64,000 nucleotides of DNA from Gemmatimonadaceae bacterium (GTDB taxonomy: Bacteria; Gemmatimonadota; Gemmatimonadetes; Gemmatimonadales; Gemmatimonadaceae). Under the pieces are notes generated by a model. It was not told the DNA's origin and searched no databases. It saw only the letters and a program-made list of their open reading frames with translations. The DNA lies in contig JABFXC010000163.1 in assembly GCA_013361935.1 (NCBI GenBank), positions 1 to 64,000 of the forward strand, given 5' to 3'. Each line of letters opens with the position of its first letter. Position 1 is the first letter of the stretch. The position numbers and the translations under genes were made by a program. This document shows, one piece after another, positions 54,784 through 63,437 of the stretch.

Positions 54784-55263
54784 CTACTGAACGCGGGTCA
54801 GCTGCCCGCGGATCTCGCCCGAGGGACGCGCGGCGGTGTGGACGTTGACGTACGCGTCGCCGGCACGCAGGTGAGTGAGCACGGAGTCGACGACCGTGGC
54901 GGTCCCCGAGGTCGTGCCGTTCACCGTCGCGCTGAGCGGCACCACGATTCCGCCGGACACGCCCGCCGCTCCGACGTGGATGTGCGCCGGGAGCGTCGTC
55001 GACGAAGAGCCGGGCGCCGTGGTGCCGGAGGCGAAGTTCGCGGTGGTGAGCGTCCACGCGAGATCGTGCCCGTTCACGGTGATCGTCGCGCTCCCCGTCG
55101 CGCCGATGATGAGCGCGGGCGGCGTCGTCTCGTTCGAGCCGCTGAGCGACGCGGTGTACTGCTCGGGCTTCGGCGGGGCGGCGGTGTCCCTGGAGTTGCA
55201 CGCGGTGACGGCGGCAGCGCAGAGGACCGCCCCGGCGAGCGTCAGTGGTGAGATACGATGCAT
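54784..55263 (-). CDS. CHRD-domain lipoprotein
   Basis: A 159-residue lipoprotein (lipobox VTAC at about residue 22). After ASLSGSNETTPP comes the CHRD signature: SATITVNGHDLAWTL, HIHVGAAGVSGGIVVPL and AYVNVHTAARPSGEIRGQL. CHRD proteins are secreted or surface-bound and of uncertain function. It starts 38 bp after the end of the cupredoxin gene and on the same strand, so it may be co-transcribed. Confidence 0.9.
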   Translation of the reverse strand: MHRISPLTLAGAVLCAAAVTACNSRDTAAPPKPEQYTASLSGSNETTPPALIIGATGSATITVNGHDLAWTLTTANFASGTTAPGSSSTTLPAHIHVGAAGVSGGIVVPLSATVNGTTSGTATVVDSVLTHLRAGDAYVNVHTAARPSGEIRGQLTRVQ

Positions 55264-55301
55264 GGTGCCTCCTCGAGTGGGCGTGACAGCGGGCGCGCGG
55301 A

Positions 55302-55724
55302 TCACTGGACGACGACCGCGCCGTGCATGAAGGGGTGCGGGATGCAGGCGTACGCGAACCGTCCGGCGGCCGCGAAGATGCGCGTGAACTTCTGCCCGGG
55401 CTGGAGGTAGCCCGAGTCCCACTCGCCTCCGGACGCCGTCGCGGTGTGCGCGTCGACGCTCGGCTGCTCGCAGTTGACCCAGGTGACCGTGGTGCCGGCG
55501 GCGACGCGGATGGTGTCCGGAGTGAAGGCGAAGCCGCGCATGGCGACGTACGCCTGCGTGGCGCCGGCGGCGGGCTGCCCCGCGAGGTCGCACTCCGGGG
55601 GCGGGCGGTACGGCGCCGTGGCGTCGTGCTTCGCCGAGCAGGCGGCGGCGAGCGCGACCGCGGCGGTGAGGACCACCGCGGTAGCGAGCAGGGGAACGAC
55701 GCGACTCCGGGGCGCTCTGGCCAT
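55302..55724 (-). CDS. Cupredoxin/plastocyanin-like lipoprotein
   Basis: A 140-residue lipoprotein (lipobox AAAC at about residue 29). The blue-copper fold shows FTPDTIRVAAGTTVTWVN with a later His in SVDAHTATA. The C-terminal copper loop YACIPHPFMHG provides Cys, His and Met in close spacing. It would shuttle single electrons in the periplasm or store copper. Its neighbours are a CHRD lipoprotein and a multicopper oxidase, consistent with a copper-handling group. The 160-base gap to the oxidase carries one CGTTAGGC octamer and nothing else clear. Confidence 0.9.
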   Translation of the reverse strand: MARAPRSRVVPLLATAVVLTAAVALAAACSAKHDATAPYRPPPECDLAGQPAAGATQAYVAMRGFAFTPDTIRVAAGTTVTWVNCEQPSVDAHTATASGGEWDSGYLQPGQKFTRIFAAAGRFAYACIPHPFMHGAVVVQ

Positions 55725-55884
55725 GCGGACCTCGACCGGTGCCCCCGGCTCGCGCGGAGTCCTGCCTAACGCTCAGCGCGACGGGCGTTCAGCCGGGGCG
55801 TTGGCGCAGGAGTACGACGGCCGCGCCGTCCGCGCAATGAAGCGCTGGCGAACGACGCGGCGCGCGTGGTGAACGACAGGGCAG

Positions 55885-57324
55885 CTAGCCGTGGTGATGG
55901 TGCGCGTGCGCGGGCGGCGGAGGTTCCTCGCCGGGGCGCACCACCTGGAAGTGCGCCATCATCCCCTTCTCGTGATGCTCCAGGATGTGGCAGTGGTACA
56001 TCCATTCGCCCGGACGGTCATCGGGCATCCAGGCGATGCGGACGTGGCTCTTCGGCGGAACGTTGACGGTGTCCTCCCAGGAGAGGAACGCCGGCGGTTC
56101 GCCGTTCAGGTCGAGGACCTGGAAGAAGAAACCGTGCAGGTGGAAGGGATGGTCCATGTTCGAGTCGTTGATCACGTCCCACACCTGCAGCTCCCCGACG
56201 ACCACCGGCCGATCGCGGTGGTGGGTCTCGTCGTTGATGACGAAGTCCATCCCGCGCAGGCTCATCTTCACCCCGAGATGCACCTCACGGGTCGGAACGA
56301 CCGGTCCGCGCACCAGCGGCTCGATGTGCCGCAGCATGGCGGGGATCGACGCGCGGGACGGCGCGGGCGCGCCGACGCGCAGCGTCGCGAATGTCTCGTC
56401 GTGCGGCCAGGTGATGCTCCGCCGGTTGTACTTCAGCGACACGACCTCGAGCACCTCGCCCTCGGCGAAGGGGCCCACCGCGATCTCGACCCGGTCCGCG
56501 GTCGCGAGCAGCACCTCCGTCACGGTGAGCGGCGCGGGGATGAGGCCGCCGTCCGTGCCGATGATCGTGAAGGGGCGTCCGCCGATCGAGAGACGCACGT
56601 AACGCGCGCTCGCCGCATTGACGATCCGCCAGCGCTCCACCTGTCCGGCGGCGATGGTCAGCTCGGGCTCCTGTCGCCCGTTCACGAGGCGCGTGCCGCC
56701 CTCACGGCCGTTATGACGCTCGATCCATCCACCCGGCGGCTCGACCTGCGCGTCGTCGTCGAGCATCACGTCGTCGAGGACGAGCACGCGATCGGCATCG
56801 AGCACCGGCTCGTCGGGCCCGCGGACGACGATCGCGCCGTACAGGCCGTGCTCCATCTGCACCGCCTCGTGCGTGTGCGGGTGGTACCAGAAGGTGCCCG
56901 CGTCGGGGAGCCGGAAGCGATAGGTGAAGGTCTCTCCCGGGTCGACGGGGCGCTGCACCATGTCGGTGCCGTCCATCGCCGCCGGCAGCCGCAGCCCGTG
57001 CCAGTGCATCGTCGTCGGCTCGGGGAGGCGGTTGGTGAGTCGCACCTCGAGGACGTCGCCGACGCGCGCCTCGATCACCGGCCCTGGGACCTGCGCGTTG
57101 AATCCCCACGCTCGCGTGGTGCGCCCGGGAATGAACTCCCAGTCGAACTCGCTCGTCTCCATGTCCACCGACACCACGGTGCGACCGGGATCGGGCTGCG
57201 CCTCGGCGTAGGCACGCGTGTACGCGCCGACTGCATCGGCCTGGGGTGCGTGGACGACCGGTCTGTGTGACTCGTGCGAGTGGGACCCGTGGTCGTGATG
57301 GTGCTGGTGTTCCGACATGCTCAC
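55885..57324 (-). CDS. Multicopper oxidase with His-rich ends
   Basis: A 479-residue three-cupredoxin-domain oxidase. Type 2/3 copper ligands are in MHWHGLRL, WYHPHTHE, HPFHLHG and HCHILEHHEKGMM, where the last also supplies the type 1 Cys. It could oxidise phenols, metals or Cu(I) with O2 reduced to water. The N-terminus begins MSMSEHQHHHDHG and the C-terminus AHAHHHHG. No classic signal peptide or Tat motif is present, so its location is uncertain unless the start is elsewhere. It is monocistronic by spacing. Confidence 0.93.
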   Translation of the reverse strand: MSMSEHQHHHDHGSHSHESHRPVVHAPQADAVGAYTRAYAEAQPDPGRTVVSVDMETSEFDWEFIPGRTTRAWGFNAQVPGPVIEARVGDVLEVRLTNRLPEPTTMHWHGLRLPAAMDGTDMVQRPVDPGETFTYRFRLPDAGTFWYHPHTHEAVQMEHGLYGAIVVRGPDEPVLDADRVLVLDDVMLDDDAQVEPPGGWIERHNGREGGTRLVNGRQEPELTIAAGQVERWRIVNAASARYVRLSIGGRPFTIIGTDGGLIPAPLTVTEVLLATADRVEIAVGPFAEGEVLEVVSLKYNRRSITWPHDETFATLRVGAPAPSRASIPAMLRHIEPLVRGPVVPTREVHLGVKMSLRGMDFVINDETHHRDRPVVVGELQVWDVINDSNMDHPFHLHGFFFQVLDLNGEPPAFLSWEDTVNVPPKSHVRIAWMPDDRPGEWMYHCHILEHHEKGMMAHFQVVRPGEEPPPPAHAHHHHG

Positions 57325-57525
57325 CTCCGGCTAGAGGGGGGCGCGCCGCCATGTGGGCTGACGCGTGGCCGTCGCGACCAGTGTACAGCACCAGGCCGAT
57401 CCCGGACAGAGCGAGCCTCGGAGGGACGCAAGTCAGCCACTTCGTTCAAGCGCGCCGGGCCAGGGCGGGCGAGATTCGCGGTGCAACGTGACGCGCGACA
57501 GCTCGGCTCTCACCATGGTGTCCCG

Positions 57526-58638
57526 ATGAAAACCGCTTCGGCTCCGGATCGCCGACCCCCCGCCCGCGTGGAGCGCTACGAGGCGATCGTCATCGGTGGC
57601 GGCCAGGCCGGGCTCGCCGCCGGCCACGAGCTCGCCCGGCGCGAGGTGGACTTCGCGATCCTCAGCGACGAGGCGCGCGTCGGCGACAACTGGCGGCGGC
57701 GCTGGGATTCACTGCGACTGTTCACTCCCGCCAGGTACAGCGGGCTCCCGGGAATGCCATTTCCGGCGAGCCCCTACCATCTCGCGGACAAGGACGAGAT
57801 GGGCGACTACCTGGAGCGCTACGCCGAGCGCTTCGATCTTCCAGTGCGGTTGAACGCGCGCGTGGCGTCGCTGCGCCACGACGGGGAGCACTTCGTCATC
57901 CGCACGGAATCGGGCGCGGCGACGATTGAGGCGTCGAACGTCATCGTCGCGACGGGTGCATTCCAGCGTGCGCGCGTGCCCGAGGTCGCGAGGCTGCTCT
58001 CGCCGGAGAGCCACCAGCTGCACTCCAGCGAGTACCGGACCCCGTTCGCGCTCCCGCTCGGACCCGCGCTCGTCGTCGGGGCGGGCAACTCCGGGGCGCA
58101 GATCGCGCTCGAGCTGGCGCGCTACCGGAAGGTCTGGCTCGCGGGACGGGACACGGGCCATCTCCCGCGCCGGTTCCTCGGGCGCGACGTGTTCGATTGG
58201 ATCTGGCCCATCGCGCGCCGCGCGACCGCGGAGACGAGCATCGGCAGACGCATGCGCGCGAACATCAGAGCGAGCGGCGACGCGCTGATCGGCATCGCCG
58301 AGCGGGAGATCCGTGAGGCCGGCATCTCGCGCGTGGATCGAGTGGACGAGGTGAGAGGCGGGCTGCCCGTCTGCGGCGGCACGGTGCTCGAGCCGCGCGT
58401 CGTCGTCTGGTGCACGGGCTTCGCCCCCGACTATCGCTGGATCGACCTGCCGATCTTCGAGAGCGACGGATATCCGCGCCACAGCCGCGGCGTCGTCGCC
58501 GAGGTGCCGGGACTGTATTTCGTCGGGCTGCGGTTCCAGCATCGCCTGAGCTCCTCGCTCATCGGCGGGGTGGGGGACGACGCCCGGTTCGTCGCCGAGC
58601 AGGCCGCGGCGCGGCGCGAGGCGCTGGTGCCCGGCTGA
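57526..58638 (+). CDS. Flavin-containing monooxygenase-like NAD(P)/FAD oxidoreductase
   Basis: A 370-residue two-dinucleotide-binding flavoprotein of the CzcO/FMO type. IVIGGGQAGLAAGHELA binds FAD near residue 20 and NVIVATGAFQRARVP is the FAD-side strand. LVVGAGNSGAQIALELA binds NAD(P)H, and VVWCTGFAPDYRW the C-terminal FAD contact. Such proteins may act as monooxygenases or as potassium/metal-associated oxidoreductases. The start at 57526 leaves out a long upstream run in frame with no coding signal. About 200 bases of gap to the oxidase gene hold nothing evident. An AraC regulator follows 58 bases later. Confidence 0.9.
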   Translation: MKTASAPDRRPPARVERYEAIVIGGGQAGLAAGHELARREVDFAILSDEARVGDNWRRRWDSLRLFTPARYSGLPGMPFPASPYHLADKDEMGDYLERYAERFDLPVRLNARVASLRHDGEHFVIRTESGAATIEASNVIVATGAFQRARVPEVARLLSPESHQLHSSEYRTPFALPLGPALVVGAGNSGAQIALELARYRKVWLAGRDTGHLPRRFLGRDVFDWIWPIARRATAETSIGRRMRANIRASGDALIGIAEREIREAGISRVDRVDEVRGGLPVCGGTVLEPRVVVWCTGFAPDYRWIDLPIFESDGYPRHSRGVVAEVPGLYFVGLRFQHRLSSSLIGGVGDDARFVAEQAAARREALVPG

Positions 58639-58696
58639 CGACGATTGCCGGGGCGGCCGGGGAGCAGTATCGTCTTCGCATGACGACCCCCCCGCG

Positions 58697-59551
58697 ATGA
58701 GCACCGTCTCCGCGCTCAGCCAGTTCGTGTCGTGGGACGGCGGCTGCCTGTTCGTCAGCCGCGGCGGCGGGCTCGTGCCGGTGCACGCGCACTACGCGAT
58801 CCAGCTCGCGTTCGGCTCCGAGCACGGGCTCGCGTTTCGTCCCAGCGAGAACGCGGAGTGGACGAGCTACGACGGCGCGCTGATCGCATCGCGGCAGCCG
58901 CACAGCATGGACGCCGCGGGACCGCGCGCGTGCGTCGTCATCTTCGTCGAACCGGAAACGCGCGAGGGTCGAGCGCTGGCGGAGCTGCACGGCGACGAGG
59001 GGATCGTCGCGTTGTCCGCGGGGCAGCTGGGCGAGGCCGGACCGGCGCTCTTCGCCGCCTGGCGCGAGCAGCACGGGTTGCAGGCGGTCGCCGACGCCGC
59101 GCAGCGGCTGATCCGCTCGCTCACCGGCACCGTCGCGCCGTCCAACGTCGCCGACGAGCGGATCCTCCGCGCGACGTCGTACATCCGCAGCCACATCGAC
59201 GAGCCGCTCACCCTCGAGAAGGTTGCCGAGGTCGCGTGCCTCTCGCCGAGCCGCTTCCGCCATCTCTTCGTCGAGGAGACGGGGATGGCGCTGCGTCCGT
59301 ACATCCTCTGGCGGCGCTTTCTCCGCGTGTGGGAGCTGCTGATGCAGGGCGAGTCGCTGTCGTCGGCCGCGCACGCGGCGGGGTTCGCGGACGCGGCGCA
59401 TCTCACGCGCACGAGCCGCACGATGTTCGGCTTCGCGCCGTCGATGATGCGGATCGAACCGGGGGCCAGGGCCCAGGCGGAAGGAACCGCGGCGTCCTCG
59501 GTGATGGCGAACGGCGCGCTGCCGGGGAGGTCAGCCCCTACGTACAAGTAG
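58697..59551 (+). CDS. AraC-family transcriptional regulator with palindrome-derived tail
   Basis: A 284-residue protein. An N-terminal cupin-like sensing domain (about 1-120) precedes two AraC helix-turn-helix units (about 160-255; LEKVAEVACLSPSRFRHLF and LSSAAHAAGFADAAHLTRTS). The final 30 residues read EPGARAQAEGTAASS and onward. They are encoded by sequence resembling an arm of the GGTCAGGGGCCAGG palindrome. It may regulate the upstream flavoprotein, which is in the same direction. Confidence 0.9.
   Translation: MSTVSALSQFVSWDGGCLFVSRGGGLVPVHAHYAIQLAFGSEHGLAFRPSENAEWTSYDGALIASRQPHSMDAAGPRACVVIFVEPETREGRALAELHGDEGIVALSAGQLGEAGPALFAAWREQHGLQAVADAAQRLIRSLTGTVAPSNVADERILRATSYIRSHIDEPLTLEKVAEVACLSPSRFRHLFVEETGMALRPYILWRRFLRVWELLMQGESLSSAAHAAGFADAAHLTRTSRTMFGFAPSMMRIEPGARAQAEGTAASSVMANGALPGRSAPTYK
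59460..59491 (+). repeat. Degenerate GGTCAGGGGCCAGG-family arm inside araC 3' end
   Basis: GGGGGCCAGGGCCCAGGCGG then AAGGAACCGCGG matches the left arm of copies C and D. The right arm is not clear; GGTCAGCCCCTACG at 59529 is the only hint. It lies within the last codons of the AraC gene, giving its C-terminal tail. Confidence 0.5.
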
Positions 59552-59655
59552 CCAGCCCGTTCCTTCAAGAGCGCACGCCCACGCGGAAATAACATGCGGC
59601 CACGTCACAGCGACGTCGCCGTTCTTCGTTTCCGACACCCACACGTGAGGCTCAC

Positions 59656-60081
59656 ATGCGCTCCATCCGCTCTCTCTTCCCGATCGTCGCCGCCGCGGTT
59701 CTGCTCAATGGCTGCATGCTCTTCGCCAAGCCGCCGCAGGATCTCGACTACTCCCGCACCCGCGCCAGCGAGGGCGGCTTCTATCGCGCGACGATCCGCC
59801 CCGACGGCGACTCGATCCCGCAGGGCAAGCTGCAGCGCTGGACGCTGCACCTCGAGACCGCCGCGGGTGTCGCCGTGGACAGCGCGACGATCGCCGTCGA
59901 CGGCGGGATGCCGCAGCACGGCCACGGCCTGCCGACGAAGCCGCGCGTCACTCGCGACCTCGGCAAGGGAGACCACCTCGTCGAGGGGATGAAGTTCAAC
60001 ATGGGGGGCTGGTGGGTGGTGAAGTTCAGCGTCGCCGCGGCAGCGGGCCGCGACTCGGTCGTATTCAACGTCAAGCTCTGA
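59656..60081 (+). CDS. YtkA/FixH-like periplasmic lipoprotein
   Basis: A 141-residue lipoprotein (lipobox LNGC at about residue 20). The core GGMPQHGHGLPTKPRVT, then LVEGMKFNMGGWWVVKF, is the YtkA/FixH-type fold, with conserved Met and His able to bind copper. FixH-like proteins assist cytochrome oxidase assembly. It ends 11 bp before the MauG-type peroxidase gene, so a common transcript is likely. Confidence 0.88.
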   Translation: MRSIRSLFPIVAAAVLLNGCMLFAKPPQDLDYSRTRASEGGFYRATIRPDGDSIPQGKLQRWTLHLETAAGVAVDSATIAVDGGMPQHGHGLPTKPRVTRDLGKGDHLVEGMKFNMGGWWVVKFSVAAAAGRDSVVFNVKL

Positions 60082-60092
60082 GGACGAGACCG

Positions 60093-61340
60093 ATGCGTGC
60101 CATCGCCCGCACCCTGCGCCGCCTCCGCCGCAGCCCGTTCTTCGCCGTCGTGATCAGTGTCGCCGCGAGCACCGCCGCGACGACGCTGGTCGCCGCCGCG
60201 GCCGAGGCGCATCCCGCCGGCCGCTGGACGAAGGAGGAGCGGGCGATGCTCCGCTCCCTCTCGCTCGCCAGCCTCGGGCCCCTTCCCGCCGATCCCTCCA
60301 ACCGCTACGCGGACGACAGCGCCGCGGCGCGGCTCGGACGCGCGCTGTTCTTCGACGCGCGGCTGAGCGGCAACGGGAAGGTCGCCTGCGCGACCTGTCA
60401 TGTGCCCGCCAGCGACTTCCAGGACGGCCTGCCGTTAGGCAGGGGAGTGGGGACGGCGGCGCGGCGGACCATGCCGATCGCCGGCACGGCGTACAGCGCG
60501 TGGCAGTTCTGGGACGGCCGTGCCGACAGCCAGTGGTCCCAGGCGCTCGGCCCGCTGGAGAGCCCGGTGGAGCACGGCGCGACGCGCGCGCAGCTCGCGG
60601 CGGTGCTCGGCGCGGCGTATCGCGCGGAATACGAGTCGGTGTTCGGGAAGGGCACGCTCACCCGCGCGACCACGGGAAAGGACGGTGTCGACCGCGTCTA
60701 CGCGAACATCGGCAAGGCGATCGCGGCCTACGAGCGGCGGATCGGCTTCGCCCCCGCGCGCTTCGACCGCTACGTGGCCGAGGAGCTGGCCGGGGGGGTG
60801 CACTCGCCGCAGGGCACGCTCTCGCGTGACGAGGAGGCGGGGCTGCGGATCTTCATCGGCAAGGGAAGCTGCACGAACTGCCACAATGGGGCACTGCTCA
60901 CCGACCAGCACTTCCACAACACCGGCATCGCCGCGGCGCCCGGGCTCGCCGTCGACAGCGGCCGCGCCACCGGTGTTCGGCGCGCGCTGGCGAGCGAGTT
61001 CCGCTGCGACGGCCCGTTCAGCGACGCCCGGCCGGACGACTGCGCGGAGCTGAGCTTCACCGTGACGGAAGGCCCCGAGCTGGTGCGGGCGTACAAGACG
61101 CCCTCGCTGCGCAACGTGGCCGACCGGGCGCCGTACATGCACGCCGGCCAGCTCGCGACGTTAGGCGACGTCGTCGCGCACTACAGCGCCGCGCCTGCCG
61201 CCCCGTTCGGACAGAGCGAGCTGAAGCCGCTGCGTCTGTCGGCGGACGAGCGGCGCCAGCTCGAGGCGTTCCTGCGCACGCTCAGCGGCCCGCTCGCCGC
61301 GCCACCCGGCTGGCTCGAGGCGCCCGCGGCGCGCCGCTGA
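60093..61340 (+). CDS. MauG/di-haem cytochrome c peroxidase
   Basis: A 415-residue periplasmic protein. An N-terminal helix or signal (about 14-42) precedes two haem c motifs, CATCH (about residue 100) and CTNCH (about residue 268), as in bacterial cytochrome c peroxidases and MauG. LGRALFFDARLSGNGKVAC, PLESPVEHG and YKTPSLRNVADRAPYMHAG are typical. It would reduce peroxide with electrons from a cytochrome or cupredoxin, or carry out protein oxidation as MauG does. It lies directly after the FixH-like lipoprotein. Two CGTTAGGC octamers occur in the gene. Confidence 0.93.
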   Translation: MRAIARTLRRLRRSPFFAVVISVAASTAATTLVAAAAEAHPAGRWTKEERAMLRSLSLASLGPLPADPSNRYADDSAAARLGRALFFDARLSGNGKVACATCHVPASDFQDGLPLGRGVGTAARRTMPIAGTAYSAWQFWDGRADSQWSQALGPLESPVEHGATRAQLAAVLGAAYRAEYESVFGKGTLTRATTGKDGVDRVYANIGKAIAAYERRIGFAPARFDRYVAEELAGGVHSPQGTLSRDEEAGLRIFIGKGSCTNCHNGALLTDQHFHNTGIAAAPGLAVDSGRATGVRRALASEFRCDGPFSDARPDDCAELSFTVTEGPELVRAYKTPSLRNVADRAPYMHAGQLATLGDVVAHYSAAPAAPFGQSELKPLRLSADERRQLEAFLRTLSGPLAAPPGWLEAPAARR

Positions 61341-61376
61341 GCTGAGCTCACTCACATCCACCTTCGAGGAGACACG

Positions 61377-62033
61377 ATGTCCTTCGCCACACGCCACCGC
61401 GACGATCCAACGTCTTCGTTGCCGATCCTTGCCGGCTTCTCCATGCGCAGGACGGAGAGTGAGGAGGAGATGACGGCACTGCAGGGGCGCGACGTCGCCG
61501 CGATGCGCCGGCGATTCGAGGACGGGCACCGCGCCTACGTCGCGCTGCTCGACGGCGCGCCCGCGGCGTGGGGGTGGGTCGCGACGCGCAACGCGGAGAT
61601 CGGCGAGCTCGGCGCGCGCTTCGCGATCGCGGCCGGCGAACGGTACCTCTGGAACTTCGTGACGCTCCCCTCGCACCGCGGGCTTGGGATCTACCCGCGG
61701 CTGCTGCAGGCGATCGTGCGCGCGGAGTCGGCGGAGGCGGAGCGCTTCTGGATCGCGTACGCGCCGGAGAACCGGGCGTCGGAGTCGGGGATCCGGAAGG
61801 CGGGGTTCGTCGCGACCGCCGAGATGTCCTTCGACGCCGCGGGACGGCCGGCGCTGCGCGCGGTGGTTCCGGGAGGGGACGTGCAGGCGTCGCGCGTGCT
61901 CGGACTGCGCGTCACCCACGACGCGCTCACCCCGTGCTGGCGCTGCGTGCGTGCGGGCCGGCCGGGGATGCTCTGCGCGGAGGGCAGCTGCCGGTGCGAC
62001 TATCAGCGCGCGGAGAGCGGCTGCGCTACGTAG
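61377..62033 (+). CDS. GNAT-family acetyltransferase with Cys-rich tail
   Basis: A 218-residue protein. The N-terminal GNAT fold has LWNFVTLPSHRGLGIYPRLL, which contains the acetyl-CoA-binding R-G-x-G/A turn. FWIAYAPENRASESGIRKAGF is the usual last strand and helix. The C-terminal 40 residues contain CWRCVRAGRPGMLC and SCRCDY, a Cys pattern of x2, x9, x4 and x1 spacing that could bind zinc. The acceptor is unknown. It overlaps the convergent hypothetical gene's end by eight bases. Confidence 0.87.
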   Translation: MSFATRHRDDPTSSLPILAGFSMRRTESEEEMTALQGRDVAAMRRRFEDGHRAYVALLDGAPAAWGWVATRNAEIGELGARFAIAAGERYLWNFVTLPSHRGLGIYPRLLQAIVRAESAEAERFWIAYAPENRASESGIRKAGFVATAEMSFDAAGRPALRAVVPGGDVQASRVLGLRVTHDALTPCWRCVRAGRPGMLCAEGSCRCDYQRAESGCAT

Positions 62034-62427
62034 TGCTGTCGCGCTTCGCGGGCGCGGCCTTCGCGGGCGCGGCCTTCGCGGGCGCGCGCTTCGCGGCGAC
62101 GCTGTCGGGAGCGGGCGTCGCGCCGCCGCGCGACGCGGGGGGAAGCTTCTGCTCCCACTTCTTCGCGTGGTCCTGCATCTGCAACGCCGCGTTCACCGGG
62201 CCGCGCGCGCCGGGATACGCCTTGACCCCGCCGTGGAGCGCGCAGGCGTTGTTGCCCGCGGTGCTGCTCGTCCCGTCGCTGCAGATGACGAGCGTCGCGC
62301 CGGTCTGCCACGTCCCGCGGACGTCCGGCGGCCCCTCCGACACGGTCTGGGCGCCCGAGGCGCGCGGCAGAAGCGACGCCGCGGCGATCGCGAGCGCGGG
62401 TGCGAGAGTGGCGAGGGAGAGACGCAA
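62026..62427 (-). CDS. Secreted hypothetical protein with Ala-Pro-Lys repeats
   Basis: A 133-residue protein with signal peptide ending at SGAQ. The middle has two Cys (VICSDGTSST and NNACALHGG) that may form a disulfide. The C-terminus is a low-complexity run of APAKA units encoded by a 15-base direct repeat (62040-62095). I do not recognise a family. It reads convergently into the GNAT gene. Confidence 0.75.
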   Translation of the reverse strand: MRLSLATLAPALAIAAASLLPRASGAQTVSEGPPDVRGTWQTGATLVICSDGTSSTAGNNACALHGGVKAYPGARGPVNAALQMQDHAKKWEQKLPPASRGGATPAPDSVAAKRAPAKAAPAKAAPAKRDSTT

Positions 62428-62507
62428 GCCGGAGCCTCCATCGATGGGATGCGTGCCCGGATGGGGGCACGCATCTCATGATTGGCAAATCCCGTACACG
62501 CGCGCGG

Positions 62508-63176
62508 CTAGAACGCCAGCTTCAGCCCCGCGGTGATCGCCCAGTTGTTCGCCGTCTTCCCCGAGACGTCGAACGACGTCGCCTCCTTGAAGTCGAACTT
62601 GCCGATGTAGTCCTTCGCCATCAGGCGGACGGCCATCGACGGGCCGAGGTTGACGTCGAGCCCCGCGCCGAGGTTGCCGGTGAGGTTCGACGATTTCGCG
62701 ACGAGGCCGGTCGAGCCGAGGTCGACGCTCCAGCGCATCGCGCCCACGCCCGCCTGGACGAAGGGAGCGTAGATCGCTCCCTTCGGCGTCGGGATCGAGA
62801 GCTCGAGACCGCCGTCCATGACGAGCGCGCTGGTCTTCCCGGCGTCGATCCCGCCGAGCAGCGGGATGCCGACGCGTAGATCGCCGCTGGCGTGCGCGAC
62901 GTTGCCGACGAGCTTCACGCCGGGCATCAGCGCGAGGCCGAGCTGCGCGCCGTACACCGGCGCCGCGCTGCTCGAGAGGCTCGTGCCTAACGGCCCATCG
63001 ACGAAGCTGCCGAAGAGCATGTAGCCGCCGTATGGCGTCACGTCGAGCGTGCGGCCGGCGACGGTGGTCGTGCCGCTCGTCGCGGCCGAGGCGAGCTGCG
63101 CGCCCGCGGGCACGGCGAGCGCGAGGAGCGTGGCGGCGACGCCCGCGGCGCGGGCGATGACGACGGAGCTGCGCAT
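62508..63176 (-). CDS. Outer-membrane beta-barrel protein
   Basis: A 222-residue protein with signal peptide ending near AGAQL. It has alternating amphipathic strands, for example YGGYMLFGSFVDGPLG, GAQLGLALMPGVKLVGNVAH, GAIYAPFVQAGVG and AITAGLKLAF. The terminal Phe fits the outer-membrane insertion signal. It is similar in style to OmpW/OprF-type eight-stranded barrels, with no specific substrate. Upstream, the 260-base gap to the next gene contains a small GCGCGCGA/TCGCGCGC hairpin near 63307 and one octamer, and no gene I can support. Confidence 0.85.
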   Translation of the reverse strand: MRSSVVIARAAGVAATLLALAVPAGAQLASAATSGTTTVAGRTLDVTPYGGYMLFGSFVDGPLGTSLSSSAAPVYGAQLGLALMPGVKLVGNVAHASGDLRVGIPLLGGIDAGKTSALVMDGGLELSIPTPKGAIYAPFVQAGVGAMRWSVDLGSTGLVAKSSNLTGNLGAGLDVNLGPSMAVRLMAKDYIGKFDFKEATSFDVSGKTANNWAITAGLKLAF

Positions 63177-63437
63177 GTCGAGTTCCTCCAGGATGTCGAC
63201 GTCGGCGGCGAGCCGCGTTCGCGAGATCATCTCGCGCCGCGCGTCGCCTTCCGTCGCGCAATACACCAGCGTGTCGCGCGTGTTGCGTGTGCTCGTGCGA
63301 TGACGGCGCGCGCGAACCGTCGCGCGCGAAGTCGTCACCACGCGCGGACACCACGATGTCACCGATCGTGTACACGACCCTCGCGAGGACGCTCGAGCGT
63401 TAGGCGGCCGGCGTCTCTCGCGCGCTGGCGGACCTGA

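Noticed and set aside
62040..62095. 15-base direct repeats as a CRISPR or regulatory array
   Set aside because: The units abut with no spacers and encode an Ala-Pro-Lys run in a secreted protein, so this is coding low complexity.
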